Assembly: GCA_016926595.1 (NCBI GenBank)
Contig: JAFGOG010000638.1
Location: 1 to 25,684 of the forward strand
Source of the DNA: Anaerolineae bacterium
Lineage (GTDB): Bacteria > Chloroflexota > Anaerolineae > JAAYZQ01
Direction: 5' to 3'
Length of the DNA: 25,684 nt
Shown: positions 14,774 through 25,172 of the stretch, one piece after another
Numbering within the stretch: the first letter of the stretch is position 1
How the letters are laid out: each line of letters begins with the position of its first letter
Notes under the pieces: model-generated
Seen by the model: the letters and a program-made list of their open reading frames with translations, nothing else
The model's database searches: none
What the model was told of the DNA's origin: nothing
Made by a program: the position numbers and the translations under genes

Positions 14774-15529
14774 ATGTCGAAAATTGTTTCGATTCATTCG
14801 TTTCGCGGCGGCACCGGCAAATCCAACACCACGGCCAACCTCGCCGCGCTCATCGCCGCGTTGGGACACCGGGTGGGGGTGGTGGATACCGACATCGCTT
14901 CGCCGGGCATCCACATCCTCTTTGGCCTGGAAGAGGATCAGATCGTGCACGCGCTCAACGACTATTTGTGGGGCAAGTGCGAGATCCAGGAGACGGCCCA
15001 CGATGTGACAGCCAACCTGGGTGGCGACATCAGCGGACGGGTGTTCCTGGTTCCCTCCAGCATCAGGGCCGGCGAGATCGCCCGGGTGCTGCGCGAGGGC
15101 TACGACGTGGGGCTGCTCAACGACGGTTTCCAAAATCTGATCGAGGCCCTGGATCTGGATGTGCTGATGATCGATACCCATCCCGGCCTGAATGAGGAGA
15201 CGCTGCTGTCCATCGCTATCTCGGATGTGCTCCTCATCATCTTGCGCCCCGACCAGCAGGACTACCAGGGCACGGGCGTCACCGTCGAAGTGGCCCGCCG
15301 GCTGAGCGTGCCGCAGATGATGCTGGTGGTGAACAAGGTGCCGGCGGTCTTTTCCGAGGCAGAGGTCAAGGCGCGGGTGGAACAGGCCTACGGGGCAGAG
15401 GTAGCCGGGGTTCTGCCCCATTCCGATGACATGATGGCCTTGGCCAGCGCAGGCGTCTTTGTGACCCGCTACCCGGATCATACGATCACCCAGACGCTCG
15501 AACAGGTCGCAGAGCGGCTGTTGGCGTAA
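14774..15529 (+). CDS. MinD/ParA-like P-loop ATPase
   Basis: 251 residues; AAAGGA lies 7 nt before the ATG. The deviant Walker A region reads SFRGGTGKSNTT: Arg11 stands where most MinD/ParA proteins have the signature Lys, while the nucleotide-binding K16 is kept. DTDIASPGIHILFG (switch I), MIDTHPG (Walker B) and NKVPA (base recognition) are in place. There is no obvious amphipathic C-terminal membrane helix and no ParB-type partner nearby, so chromosome or division-site roles are unlikely. In this setting it is more likely a switch or positioning ATPase tied to the phosphatase and the permease-like protein. Confidence 0.88.
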   Translation: MSKIVSIHSFRGGTGKSNTTANLAALIAALGHRVGVVDTDIASPGIHILFGLEEDQIVHALNDYLWGKCEIQETAHDVTANLGGDISGRVFLVPSSIRAGEIARVLREGYDVGLLNDGFQNLIEALDLDVLMIDTHPGLNEETLLSIAISDVLLIILRPDQQDYQGTGVTVEVARRLSVPQMMLVVNKVPAVFSEAEVKARVEQAYGAEVAGVLPHSDDMMALASAGVFVTRYPDHTITQTLEQVAERLLA

Positions 15530-15542
15530 CCGGACGATCCAT

Positions 15543-18410
15543 ATGTCTGATCTAGAGCTATTGAGCCGTGAGGAGGTGCTTGGCGGGTTGACCGCCAGGC
15601 GTGCACAGACCCTGCTCTATCTCATCGAGAGCCGCACCGCGCACCTCGTCGCGAGCTCGCAGCAGGCGTTGAATCCATTTCTCACCGCCGAGGGAGAACG
15701 GCAGCGCGACCTGGTTTTTCTGCAGGCGTTTGCGCTCGGGCGTGAGCCGCCGCTAAAGCCAACCATTCAAGACCTCGAACGGTATGCGCCAGAGTGGCGC
15801 GTGCTTGTCCCCGACAATGTCGAATTGCGCGCAGTGATCGCGCACCTGCTTGCCGACAGGTTTGTGTTCACTCATGCCAGTGTGCCGCGTCTCCGCGCCG
15901 CACTGGCATTGGATGACGCCGCCGTTCAGCGCGCCTATGCGCGCCGGTATGGCCAACCACCGCAATCGATCTATCAGCCGCGTGTCCGGTTGGCCGAAAG
16001 GCTGCGCTGGAGCGGCGCCTCGTTCGCGAGCCGACTCGAATCGCTGCCGCCGTTTTGGACGGTCTTTTCGTTGACCTTGACCGAGACGGTTGGCAGCGGT
16101 ATCCTGGCTCTGCCCATTGCCTTGGCGAGCATTGGCCCGCTCCCGGGCCTCGTGATCCTGATCCTGCTTGGCCTGGCGAATGTACTGACCATTGCAGCGC
16201 TGGCGGAAAGCCTCGCGCGCACCGGCAGCGTCCGCTACGGCAATGCCTTTTTCGGCCGCCTCGTCTACGAATACCTGGGCCGCGCCGGCTCGACTGTGGT
16301 CATCTTGGCCCTGGCTGGCTTTAACCTGGCCACGCTTCTCGGGTACTATATCGGCCTATCCAGCGCGCTCTCGGCTGTCACCTGGGTCCGCTCCGAGATC
16401 TGGATCGTGCTCCTCTTTGGCGTCGGCCTGTATTTTCTTTCTCGCGGCTCGCTCCGCTCCACCATCACGTCGGCGCTCGTGGTTGGCGCGGTCAACATGG
16501 TCATGGTTCTGCTGCTCGTGCTGCTCGCCTTTGCGGCGTTGAGGACAGAAAACCTCACCTATGCCAACGTGCCTCTGCTCAATGGCCGTCCCTTCGAGCC
16601 GGCCATTTTCGGGCTGATCTTTGGCGTCGTCCTTTCGGCTTACTTTGGACACAGTTCGGTGGGTAATTGCGGCAAGCTGGTCCTCAAGCGTGACCCAAGC
16701 GCACGCTCGCTGATCTGGGGTACGGTTGCCGCGCAGCTCACAGCCATCGTTCTTTACTGCGTCTGGCTGCTGGCGGTCGGCGGCGCCATCCCCGCGCAAA
16801 CACTGGCCAGCGAGAAAGGCACCGCGCTCGCCCCGTTGGCGGACACAGTCGGGCCTCTCGCCAATGTGTTTGGACTGGTGTTGGTCGTGCTCGGAATGGG
16901 CATGGGGTCGATCCATTCCTCACTCGGCCTGTTTTCTCTCGTACGCGAGAGACTGCCCGAGTCTGCGCGACCGGTTTTGCTTCTGCTGCGTGGGCGGAGC
17001 AGATTGCGCCTGCATCCGCGCCGCCCCGGTGAGACGCCATCCCTCACCCTCACCTATCTTGGTTTGGCCGGGCGTGTGCCCAAATTTGCGCTCGACCGTC
17101 ATACAGGCCCGCGCGCCGGGCATCAAGCGTTCACGGTAGCGGATCATTGGCAGGATGCCGAGTCTCAGACGCAGATCGACGTGTTGGACGCGAGCGCGGA
17201 TCACGTGCGGCTGCAGGTCACGAGCACCCTTGCGGCCTCGGTTGAGGAGCAAGCAGAAGCCGTGGGCGTCCACCTGCTCGATGTGCTGCTTGCACCTGGC
17301 GCAGAGCCGCCGCTCGTACGGTGGCTGCTGCGGCACGGCGCGGCGAGCCTGGCCGAGGTAGCCGAATCGATGGGCCAAGATCAGGCGCGCGCCCGTGCGC
17401 AGTTGACCATGCTGATCGAACAGGGCATGGTACAAGAGGAGCGCACGGAAGGAGAGACGCGCTATCGTGTGCGGCTGGCGCGGCGCGGGCGCCGCACGCT
17501 CCCCGCGCAGATCTGGCAAGCGCTTGACCCAGGTGTTGCCCCACCTCCAGACAAACCTTCCGGGTTTGCCAGGTTTCGCGAGTGGGTGGTGGTGCTTTTG
17601 TCGGCGCGGGCGAGCCGTTTCTGGCTCAGCGCATCCCCCATCGTCCTGGTCCTGCTCATCGCCGAATGGCTGACCCTGACAAACAGCCAGTCCTTTACCT
17701 GGGTTCTCAATCTGGGTGGGGTGCTCGCCGCGCCGATCTTTGCCGGCGTTTTCCCCGCGCTGGTCTTGGCGTCCAGCCGGCGCAAAGGGAACGTTGTGCC
17801 TCAAGTGGTCTATCGCTTCATCGGGCATCCACTGGTATTGGTTGCGCTCTATGGTCTGTTCCTGTCCAGCCTGTTTGTGCACGGCCTGTTCATCTGGCAG
17901 GGGGTTCCCGAGCGCGCAGCGGCGCTGCTGGCCGGCCTGATCGTCCTAGGGGTGACCGTCTATGTCCTTCGGCGCGGTGCGTTGAAACCGCGCGTGGTCG
18001 TGGAATGGCGGCAGGAAGGGCAGGATCGGGCAACCTATGCGGTCATCGCGCGGGGTGCGTTGGTGCCGGCCAGAGTCAGTCTGCACTATCGCGACCGCGA
18101 AACGCCCTACCAAGCTGCTGAGGACTGGGTGTCCAATCCGTCATCCCTGCGCGGCGCATCGTTCGAGATCGACACGCCCGCGCGCGAGCTCCAGGTGTGG
18201 GCACACCAGGTCACGCCGGAAGGCGACTCGACACCGCTGCCGGCATGCTTTACCCTCTCGTCCGCTGCTGGCGACAAGCATGCCTTGCAGGACCTGAGTG
18301 CGGGACCGGTGCTGGTGCCATGGAGCAGGGCGGGTGGCCGCGTCCGACTTTTTTTCCAGTCCGTCGATTCCACGACAGCACCGGAAGGAAAAGGATGGGA
18401 AGCCACATGA
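15543..18410 (+). CDS. Multidomain permease-like membrane protein with internal winged-helix domain
   Basis: 955 residues. Order: a soluble N-terminal region (about 1-165, no recognised fold); a membrane bundle of about 8-10 helices with ETVGSGILALPIALA near residue 184, the hallmark of the APC/aromatic amino-acid permease superfamily; a soluble part with a winged-helix-like domain (about 588-662) very similar to the 119-residue protein at 13352; a second group of four membrane helices (from about 692); and a C-terminal soluble beta-rich tail. Ribosome site is weak. I read it as a transporter turned sensor (transceptor) or a transporter controlled by its own cytoplasmic domain. Substrate unknown. 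The fusion is unusual and not a frameshift product, since the frame is open throughout. Confidence 0.8.
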   Translation: MSDLELLSREEVLGGLTARRAQTLLYLIESRTAHLVASSQQALNPFLTAEGERQRDLVFLQAFALGREPPLKPTIQDLERYAPEWRVLVPDNVELRAVIAHLLADRFVFTHASVPRLRAALALDDAAVQRAYARRYGQPPQSIYQPRVRLAERLRWSGASFASRLESLPPFWTVFSLTLTETVGSGILALPIALASIGPLPGLVILILLGLANVLTIAALAESLARTGSVRYGNAFFGRLVYEYLGRAGSTVVILALAGFNLATLLGYYIGLSSALSAVTWVRSEIWIVLLFGVGLYFLSRGSLRSTITSALVVGAVNMVMVLLLVLLAFAALRTENLTYANVPLLNGRPFEPAIFGLIFGVVLSAYFGHSSVGNCGKLVLKRDPSARSLIWGTVAAQLTAIVLYCVWLLAVGGAIPAQTLASEKGTALAPLADTVGPLANVFGLVLVVLGMGMGSIHSSLGLFSLVRERLPESARPVLLLLRGRSRLRLHPRRPGETPSLTLTYLGLAGRVPKFALDRHTGPRAGHQAFTVADHWQDAESQTQIDVLDASADHVRLQVTSTLAASVEEQAEAVGVHLLDVLLAPGAEPPLVRWLLRHGAASLAEVAESMGQDQARARAQLTMLIEQGMVQEERTEGETRYRVRLARRGRRTLPAQIWQALDPGVAPPPDKPSGFARFREWVVVLLSARASRFWLSASPIVLVLLIAEWLTLTNSQSFTWVLNLGGVLAAPIFAGVFPALVLASSRRKGNVVPQVVYRFIGHPLVLVALYGLFLSSLFVHGLFIWQGVPERAAALLAGLIVLGVTVYVLRRGALKPRVVVEWRQEGQDRATYAVIARGALVPARVSLHYRDRETPYQAAEDWVSNPSSLRGASFEIDTPARELQVWAHQVTPEGDSTPLPACFTLSSAAGDKHALQDLSAGPVLVPWSRAGGRVRLFFQSVDSTTAPEGKGWEAT

Positions 18411-18484
18411 ATTCCCAACAGGTGAGGGGCCAGGGCCTGGTTGCCATCAGCTCAGCGCCTATGCGCCCACAAGGAGAATGAACC

Positions 18485-21400
18485 ATGAGTATTTCCGGGT
18501 TGGGCGACTCTGGTGCGCTCAGCGTCGCTGCCGCTTCCCTGCCGCCGCTCCCGGCGCGCATGGCCGGGCGCCCCTTTGGCGCCGATGAGGCCGGGCGGCC
18601 GATCACCCACACCAAGGGGCACGTCATACGCGGCGCGGTCGAGTATATGCTGGAATGCGTGGTCCGGCGTGCCGTCGCCGCCCTGCCCGAGGGAATTGAC
18701 AGCGCGGAGCGCGAGACACATCTCGCCCGGGCCCGCGCGGCGGCGTTGGAGGAACTGGTGGCCCGCCTCAACGCCGCCATCCCCGATCCCCTGTACCACG
18801 TCACGGGCGAGTATCTGCTGGACGAGGCGCACAGCTACTCCACCGAGTTCGACGCCTTTGCCTGTGAGATCTGCCGCCAGATGTCGGGCGACCCGGACTA
18901 CCATTTTAACCGCGCGGTCAAGACCATTCCAGCCTCCCTGGCCTACCTGGGGCGCCCCTTTTCCCTGGCCCAGGTCTACACGATGCTGCCCCGGCTGGTG
19001 TCCAAGTTCGCCGAGGCTGATATGCGGCCGGTGCGCACAAGCCCCGGTTCGGCGGTCATCCAATATGACGCGAGCCGGGAAATGGCTGAGCTGCCCGAAG
19101 GCCTGCGGTCGATCTATCTCTTGAGCGCCTGCCAGCACGCGCAAGGCGCGCTCGCCCAGATCCCGCGCATCGTCGCCGGACTGCCGGTGGCCGAGGTCAG
19201 GGAGACGCGCTGCCAATTACACGGCGACCCATACTGCGAATGGGAGTTCACCTGGCAGGAGCCCCAGCGGCGGGGGCTGTACCGGCTGTGGCCTCGGCCC
19301 TCGCAAGAGGACGTCGTGCAGGACGTGGCTCCTGAGCCAACTTTGCCCAGATCCGAGGTGCCTGGCCTCCGGGGGGCGACGGTTGAGAAGCCAGCCTCCG
19401 CCCCGGCAGCTTGGTCCCAGGGGGATGATCGGCCCGCCAGCAGTGCGGAACCCGCCGATGTCGAACTGCCGCCGCTTCCGCCGCACATGGTGGGGCGTCC
19501 TTTTGGGGCCGACGAGCAGGGCCGGCCCATCCGACAGGCCAACGGCGCCTCGATCCTGGGGGTGATCGCCCAGATGCAGGACTGGGCGGAGCAGCGTCTG
19601 CCTGCCGGCGCCGGCGCTGTCGAACGTCAGACGGCTGCGGCCCAGGCGCGCGAGGTGGCGCTGGACCGACTGGTGGAACGGCTGAACGTCGCCATTCCCG
19701 ACCACACCATGCACGTGACCCGTGACTATCTGTTGAACCCAGGCCACACCTACTCGCACGAATTCAACCTGTACGCCAACGAGTTCGCCCGCGAGATCTG
19801 CGGCGACCCCGAGTTCTATTACCACCGCGGCCTGCGCAGCATTCCGGCCTCGATATTCCACATCGCCAGGCCACTGCCGCTGAGGCAGGTGTATAGCCTG
19901 CTGCCCGGCCTGGCGGCCAAGGTGACCCAGACCGACGTCCGCACCGTGGTGACCACCGCCGACTCTGCCGTGCTGCAGTGGCACCCGGGACGCCAGCTCG
20001 AGGAGATGCCCGCCGCCATCCACCGCCACTATATGCGCATGGCCTGCCGGGCCTATCAAGGGGCTTATGCCGCGATCCCGCGACTGCATTCCAACCTGCC
20101 GCCGGCGCGGGTCAAAGAGCTGCACTGCCTGCTGCATGGCGACCCCTACTGTGAGTGGGAATTCACCTGGGAGGCTGTCAAGCCGCGCGTCAGCGTGGGC
20201 CTCTGGGCGGGCGTGCTGCTCTCGCTGTTCCTGCTGGGCGCCCTCGTGCTGCGCCTGGTCCCTTTGGCCTGGCTGGCCGGGTTGGCGGTCCTGCTGCCTG
20301 TGACCATTGGGGTGATGGCCTGGCAGCTCGGACGGATCGGTCACGACCGCAACCAGCAACGTCGCCTGCTGCTGGATCAGCGGGAGAGCGCTGAACAGCA
20401 CTATGACGAACTGCAGCGGGCCAGCGCCGATCTGCAGCTCTCCAACGCTGACCTGCAGCACCGCCTCGCCGAGCTCACCGCGCTGCACGAGATCGGCCTG
20501 GTCACCGGCGCCACGCACGACCTGGATAGACTGCTGGATGAGAGCTTGAGCACCGTGACCCGGCACTTGGGCTTTGACCGGGCGTTGATCCTGCTGGTGG
20601 ACGGGGAACGGCGCCTGTTGGTGGACGGGCATTCGGTCGGGGGCACGCCGGAGGTAACCGCCACGGCGCGTGAGATGGCTGTCTCGTTGGACAACGAGGG
20701 TTCTTTTCTCAGCCAGGCGGTGCGCCTGGGCCGGCCGGTGCTGGTCACCGATGCCGCGCAGGTGGCCGACGAGCAGACGCTGAGCTACGTCCAGGCCCTG
20801 AAGACGCGCCGGTTTATGGCGGTGCCCTTGCTGGTTCACGAAACGGCCCTGGGCGTGCTCGCCGTCGACAACGCCACGACCGATCGCCCGGTGACCGAGG
20901 ACAGTTTTGAACTGCTGATGACGGTGGGCAGCCAGATCGCTGGCGCCATCGACCGGGTGCGGCTGTACCAGACGCTGGAGCAGCGAGTAAGAGAACGTAC
21001 CGCCGAGCTCCAGGCAGCCAACGCCCAGTTGGGGGGGCGCACCGCCCAACTGGAGATCATCAACAGCGTCCAGCAGACTTTGGCCTCCAAGCTCAACATC
21101 CAGGCCATATACGACCTGGTCGGTGACAGGATCCGCGACATCTTTGATGCTCAGGTGGCAGCCATCGAGGCCTTTGACCATTCGGCGCAGCTCAGTTCGC
21201 TGCTTTTTGCTATGCAAAACGGACAGCGCATCTCTGGAGGGCCGCCCACTCCCATGGGCGACATAGCCAGGCTCTTGATCAACACACGCCAGCCGGTGCT
21301 CGTCAATGAGGACGCGGCAGCCCGCGCGGCTGAGCTTGGTTTGACCCTTGTTCCCGGCGCCGCAATGCCCAGATCGATGCTGTTTGTGCCTCTCATTGCG

Positions 21401-24400
21401 GGCGATGTGACAACGGGATCCATTTCGCTTCAGAATGTCAACCGTGAGCACGCCTTCAGCGAGTCAGACGTGCGGCTGCTCACCACCCTGGCTAACAGCA
21501 TAAGCGCAGCTCTGGAGAATGTCCGCCTCTTTGAAGCTGAGCAGCGGCGAGCAGACCAGTTCCAGGTCATCAGCGAGGTGGGTCGCCGCATGACATCCAT
21601 CCTGCCCCCCGACGAGCTCTTGCAAGAGATCACCCGCCTGGTAAGGGAGACTTTGGGTTACTATCTGGTGGGCATCGGTTTGATCGAGGGCGACGAGCTG
21701 GTCTTTAAAGCCGGATCCGGAGCCGTCTGGGAGAATCCCCAGTTTCAGCCGCCGCGCATCAAATTAGGTCGGGAGGGGATCACCGGCTGGGTGGCTCGCA
21801 GCGGCGAACCACTGCTCGTGCCCGACCTGAGCCGGGAATCGCGCTACTATGGACTGGCCGAAGCCAGCGAGATGCAGTCGGAGCTGGCCGTGCCCCTGAT
21901 GACAAAGGAGAAGGTGATCGGCGTGCTCCATGCCCAGAGCGATCGCCTGAACGCCTTTGACGAAAGTGACCTGGCGGTGCTCCAATCCCTGGCCCGCCAG
22001 GCGGCCATCGCCATCGAGAACGCTCGCCTGTTCGAGGCCGTTCAGGAATCGCAGCGCCGTACGACCGACATCATCGAGTTTCTGCCCGATGCTATACTGG
22101 TGATTGACCGCGACGGGCGAGTCATCGCCTGGAATCAGGCCATAGAAGAGATGACGGGGATGAACGCGGCAGAAATGCTGGGCAAGGGAGATTACGAGTA
22201 TGCCCTGCCTTTCTATGGCGAGCGCCGGCCCATCCTGATCGACCTGGTGACCCTACCCCAGCAGGAACTGGAACAGAACTATGCGCACATCCGCAGGGAG
22301 GGCGCGATCCTGATCGGCGAAACCTACGTGCCGCAGCTCAAGGCGGGCGGTGCCTACCTGTTGGGAACCGCTTCGGCGCTGAATGATTCGCGGGGCGCGG
22401 TCGTGGGTGCGATCGAGGTCATTCGCGATTTCACCGAGCGTAAGCATATGGAAGAGGCCTTACAACAGGCCAAGGAAGCGGCGGAAGCGGCGACGCAAGC
22501 CAAGAGCGCGTTCCTGGCGACCATGAGCCACGAGATCCGCACACCCATGAACGCTGTGATCGGCATGACCGGCCTGCTGCTCGACACCCCCCTCAGCGCC
22601 GAACAGCGCGAGTTCGCCGAGACGATCCGCACCAGCGGCGACGCATTGCTGACCATCATCAACGACATCCTCGATTTCTCCAAGATCGAGGCGGGGCACA
22701 TGGAGCTGGAGCGACAGCCTCTTGACCTGCGCGCGTGCGTGGAGAGCGCCGTTGACCTGCTGGCGGGGAAGGCGGCGGAGAAAGGGCTGGACCTGAGCTG
22801 CGCGATCGAGCCCGATGTGCCGGAGGCGATCGTGGGCGATGTGACCCGCCTGCGGCAGGTGCTGGTCAACCTGCTGGGCAACGCGGTCAAGTTCACCGAG
22901 CAGGGCGAGGTGGCGGTGACGGTAGAACGCAGGGGCGAGGCGGCTTCCTCCCCACAGGAGCTGCACTTTGCCGTGCGCGATACAGGAATCGGCATCCCAG
23001 CGGAGCGGCAGGGGCGCCTGTTCCGGTCGTTCAGCCAGGTGGATGCCTCGACGACGCGGCGCTTTGGCGGGACGGGGCTGGGGCTGGCGATCAGCAAGCG
23101 GCTGACCGAGTTGATGGGCGGGCAGATGTGGGTCGAGAGCGAGGGTGTCCCGGGAAAGGGGAGCACTTTCCACTTTACCGTCCAGGCCGAGGAGGCGGAA
23201 AGCGTGGCGCGGCGTCCCCACCTGCAGGGCATTCAACCCCGGCTGGAGGGCAAACGGGTGCTGATCGTCGACGACAACGCCACCAACCGGCACATCCTTA
23301 CCTTGCAGACCCAGGCGTGGGGTATGCTGCCCCAGGCCACAGCCTCGCCGCATGAGGCGCTCTCCTGGGTGGTCCGCGACCTGGAGACCGGCGACCCGTT
23401 CGACGTGGCGCTGCTCGACCTGCAGATGCCCGAGATGGACGGGATGACGCTGGCGAGCGAGGTGCGCCAGGTGCGGGACGCCAGCAGCCTGCCGGTTGTG
23501 ATGCTGAGTTCGCTGGGGCCGCGGGAGGGGCGTGGAAGAGACGTTGAGCTGGCGGCTTATCTGCTCAAGCCGGTCAAACCCTCGCAACTCTACAACGTGT
23601 TGATCGGACTCTTTGGCAGCGAGCAAGCGCTCCCCTCTGTAGAGGAGCGGGCCGGCCCTCGTTTTGACGCCGATATGGGCAAGCGGCACCCGCTCTCCAT
23701 CCTGCTGGCGGAGGATAACGCGATCAATCAAAAGCTGGCGCTGCTGGTGCTGGAGCGGCTTGGCTACCGGGCGGATGTGGCGGGGAATGGCCTGGAAGCG
23801 CTGCAAGCGCTGCGGCGGCAGCCGTATGACCTGGTCCTGATGGACGTGCAGATGCCCGAGATGGACGGGTTGGAGGCGACGCGGGCGATCGGGCGCGAGG
23901 TTGCCCGCGAGAGGCGGCCGCGGATCGTGGCGATGACGGCGAACGCGATGAAAGAAGACCGGGAAGAGTGCCTTGCGGCCGGGATGGACGATTTTATCGC
24001 CAAGCCGATCCAGGTGGACGAACTGGTGGCTGCGCTGAACCGCTGCCCGGCCCAAGCGCTAGAGGCAAAGGCGCCTCCGGTGCAGCGTGCGGAGGCCCCG
24101 ATCCCCGAGGCGCCGCCCGTCCTCGACTCGATGGCGCTGCAGCGCCTGCGGACCGCGTTGGGCAAGCGAGCAGACGCGATACTGCCGGGCTTGCTGGTCA
24201 GTTTTGCCGTCGACGCGCCTCAGTTGATCCTCGACGCGCATAGGAGCCTGGAGCAGGGCGAGAATGCCGACCTGCGGCGGGCAGCGCACACGCTCAAATC
24301 GACCAGCGCCACCTTTGGCATGATGGCGCTCTCGGCGCTGGCACGGGAACTAGAGTACAAAGCCCGAGATGGTGCGCTGGAAGGTGCGGAAGCGCTTCTG

Positions 24401-24463
24401 GCGCGGATAGAAAGCGCGTACGAGCAAGCTCAAGCGGCGTTGGAAACGCTGCGAAAGGACTAG
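18485..24463 (+). CDS. Giant hybrid histidine kinase with duplicated sensory module, GAFs, PAS, two REC and HPt
   Basis: 1992 residues; AAGGAG lies 8 nt before the ATG. Two similar N-terminal modules (about 19-260 and 329-563) each begin [15 protein letters not shown] and end in [15 protein letters not shown] (cysteines near 243 and 548); the ending resembles V4R-type small-molecule sensors. Then come two membrane helices (571-612), a coiled coil, GAF domains (about 666-832, 868-1017, 1024-1186), a PAS (1194-1318), the HisKA site H1349 in MSHEIRTP, the ATPase with NLLGNAVKF and [10 protein letters not shown], two receiver domains with D1645 and D1787, and an HPt with H1935. This is a complete internal phosphorelay of the BarA/EvgS type. 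Ligand unknown. The response regulator gene starts 4 bp after its stop and is the likely output partner. Confidence 0.93.
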   Translation: MSISGLGDSGALSVAAASLPPLPARMAGRPFGADEAGRPITHTKGHVIRGAVEYMLECVVRRAVAALPEGIDSAERETHLARARAAALEELVARLNAAIPDPLYHVTGEYLLDEAHSYSTEFDAFACEICRQMSGDPDYHFNRAVKTIPASLAYLGRPFSLAQVYTMLPRLVSKFAEADMRPVRTSPGSAVIQYDASREMAELPEGLRSIYLLSACQHAQGALAQIPRIVAGLPVAEVRETRCQLHGDPYCEWEFTWQEPQRRGLYRLWPRPSQEDVVQDVAPEPTLPRSEVPGLRGATVEKPASAPAAWSQGDDRPASSAEPADVELPPLPPHMVGRPFGADEQGRPIRQANGASILGVIAQMQDWAEQRLPAGAGAVERQTAAAQAREVALDRLVERLNVAIPDHTMHVTRDYLLNPGHTYSHEFNLYANEFAREICGDPEFYYHRGLRSIPASIFHIARPLPLRQVYSLLPGLAAKVTQTDVRTVVTTADSAVLQWHPGRQLEEMPAAIHRHYMRMACRAYQGAYAAIPRLHSNLPPARVKELHCLLHGDPYCEWEFTWEAVKPRVSVGLWAGVLLSLFLLGALVLRLVPLAWLAGLAVLLPVTIGVMAWQLGRIGHDRNQQRRLLLDQRESAEQHYDELQRASADLQLSNADLQHRLAELTALHEIGLVTGATHDLDRLLDESLSTVTRHLGFDRALILLVDGERRLLVDGHSVGGTPEVTATAREMAVSLDNEGSFLSQAVRLGRPVLVTDAAQVADEQTLSYVQALKTRRFMAVPLLVHETALGVLAVDNATTDRPVTEDSFELLMTVGSQIAGAIDRVRLYQTLEQRVRERTAELQAANAQLGGRTAQLEIINSVQQTLASKLNIQAIYDLVGDRIRDIFDAQVAAIEAFDHSAQLSSLLFAMQNGQRISGGPPTPMGDIARLLINTRQPVLVNEDAAARAAELGLTLVPGAAMPRSMLFVPLIAGDVTTGSISLQNVNREHAFSESDVRLLTTLANSISAALENVRLFEAEQRRADQFQVISEVGRRMTSILPPDELLQEITRLVRETLGYYLVGIGLIEGDELVFKAGSGAVWENPQFQPPRIKLGREGITGWVARSGEPLLVPDLSRESRYYGLAEASEMQSELAVPLMTKEKVIGVLHAQSDRLNAFDESDLAVLQSLARQAAIAIENARLFEAVQESQRRTTDIIEFLPDAILVIDRDGRVIAWNQAIEEMTGMNAAEMLGKGDYEYALPFYGERRPILIDLVTLPQQELEQNYAHIRREGAILIGETYVPQLKAGGAYLLGTASALNDSRGAVVGAIEVIRDFTERKHMEEALQQAKEAAEAATQAKSAFLATMSHEIRTPMNAVIGMTGLLLDTPLSAEQREFAETIRTSGDALLTIINDILDFSKIEAGHMELERQPLDLRACVESAVDLLAGKAAEKGLDLSCAIEPDVPEAIVGDVTRLRQVLVNLLGNAVKFTEQGEVAVTVERRGEAASSPQELHFAVRDTGIGIPAERQGRLFRSFSQVDASTTRRFGGTGLGLAISKRLTELMGGQMWVESEGVPGKGSTFHFTVQAEEAESVARRPHLQGIQPRLEGKRVLIVDDNATNRHILTLQTQAWGMLPQATASPHEALSWVVRDLETGDPFDVALLDLQMPEMDGMTLASEVRQVRDASSLPVVMLSSLGPREGRGRDVELAAYLLKPVKPSQLYNVLIGLFGSEQALPSVEERAGPRFDADMGKRHPLSILLAEDNAINQKLALLVLERLGYRADVAGNGLEALQALRRQPYDLVLMDVQMPEMDGLEATRAIGREVARERRPRIVAMTANAMKEDREECLAAGMDDFIAKPIQVDELVAALNRCPAQALEAKAPPVQRAEAPIPEAPPVLDSMALQRLRTALGKRADAILPGLLVSFAVDAPQLILDAHRSLEQGENADLRRAAHTLKSTSATFGMMALSALARELEYKARDGALEGAEALLARIESAYEQAQAALETLRKD

Positions 24464-24467
24464 ATAA

Positions 24468-25172
24468 ATGACCAGCCCGGGAACGATTCTGGTGGTGGAC
24501 GACAACCTGCTCAACCGCATCCTGCTCTCGACGAGTCTGCAAGAAGATGGCTACACGGTCGAGATGGCGGAGGATGGGAGACAGGCCCTGGAGATGCTTG
24601 GGGCGCAGCCGTTCGATGTCGTCTTGCTGGACCTGCTGATGCCCGAGATGGATGGCTACCAGGTGCTGGAACAGATCAAAGCCAACAGCGCCTGGCGTAC
24701 CATTCCGGTGATCATTGTCTCGTCGCTGGATGAGATGGAGAGCATCCTGCGCTGCATCGAGATGGGCGCTACCGACTATTTGCCCAAGCCTTTCGATGCC
24801 GCCCTGCTGCATGCCCGGATCGGCGCCTCGCTGGCCAGCAAGCGGCTGCACGATATGGAACTGGAATATATCGAGCAGGTCGGGCACGTCACCCGCGCGG
24901 CGGCGGCGGTGGAAGCGGGCACCTTCGAGCTGGACAGCCTCAACCCAGTCGCGATGCGCCAGGATTCGCTGGGGCAGCTGGCGCGGGTGTTTCAGAACAT
25001 GGCCCGCCAGGTCTATGCCCGTGAGCAGAGCCTGCGCCAGCAGGTGCAAGAGCTGCGGGTCGAGATCGACGAGGTCAAAAAGGCGCGCCAGGTCGCCGAG
25101 ATCACCGAGACCGAATACTTTCGCGACCTGTGCGCCAAGGCGCAGCGGCTGCGCCAGCGGCGTGACAAGTGA
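24468..25172 (+). CDS. Response regulator with receiver domain and coiled-coil C-terminus
   Basis: 234 residues. Receiver domain about 1-125: acidic pair in VVDDN, phosphoacceptor D55 in LLDLLMPEMDGY, and K in LPKPF. The remainder has a HAMP-like segment (GTFELDSL...RQDSLGQLARVFQNMARQV in part) and a charged coiled coil ending EVKKARQVAEITETEYF. There is no DNA-binding, cyclase or GGDEF domain, so it must signal through protein contacts. It is placed right after the hybrid kinase, with only a 4-bp gap, so co-expression and phosphotransfer from the kinase HPt (H1935) are likely. Confidence 0.9.
   Translation: MTSPGTILVVDDNLLNRILLSTSLQEDGYTVEMAEDGRQALEMLGAQPFDVVLLDLLMPEMDGYQVLEQIKANSAWRTIPVIIVSSLDEMESILRCIEMGATDYLPKPFDAALLHARIGASLASKRLHDMELEYIEQVGHVTRAAAAVEAGTFELDSLNPVAMRQDSLGQLARVFQNMARQVYAREQSLRQQVQELRVEIDEVKKARQVAEITETEYFRDLCAKAQRLRQRRDK

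Noticed and set aside
19217..21451. 744-residue open frame on the minus strand
   Set aside because: It is antisense to the hybrid kinase, which has clear domains throughout; the translation is Arg/Gln/His-rich without motifs, typical of high-GC shadow frames.
22460..24055. 531-residue minus-strand frame
   Set aside because: Opposite the kinase, receiver and ATPase motifs; no domain-like sequence.
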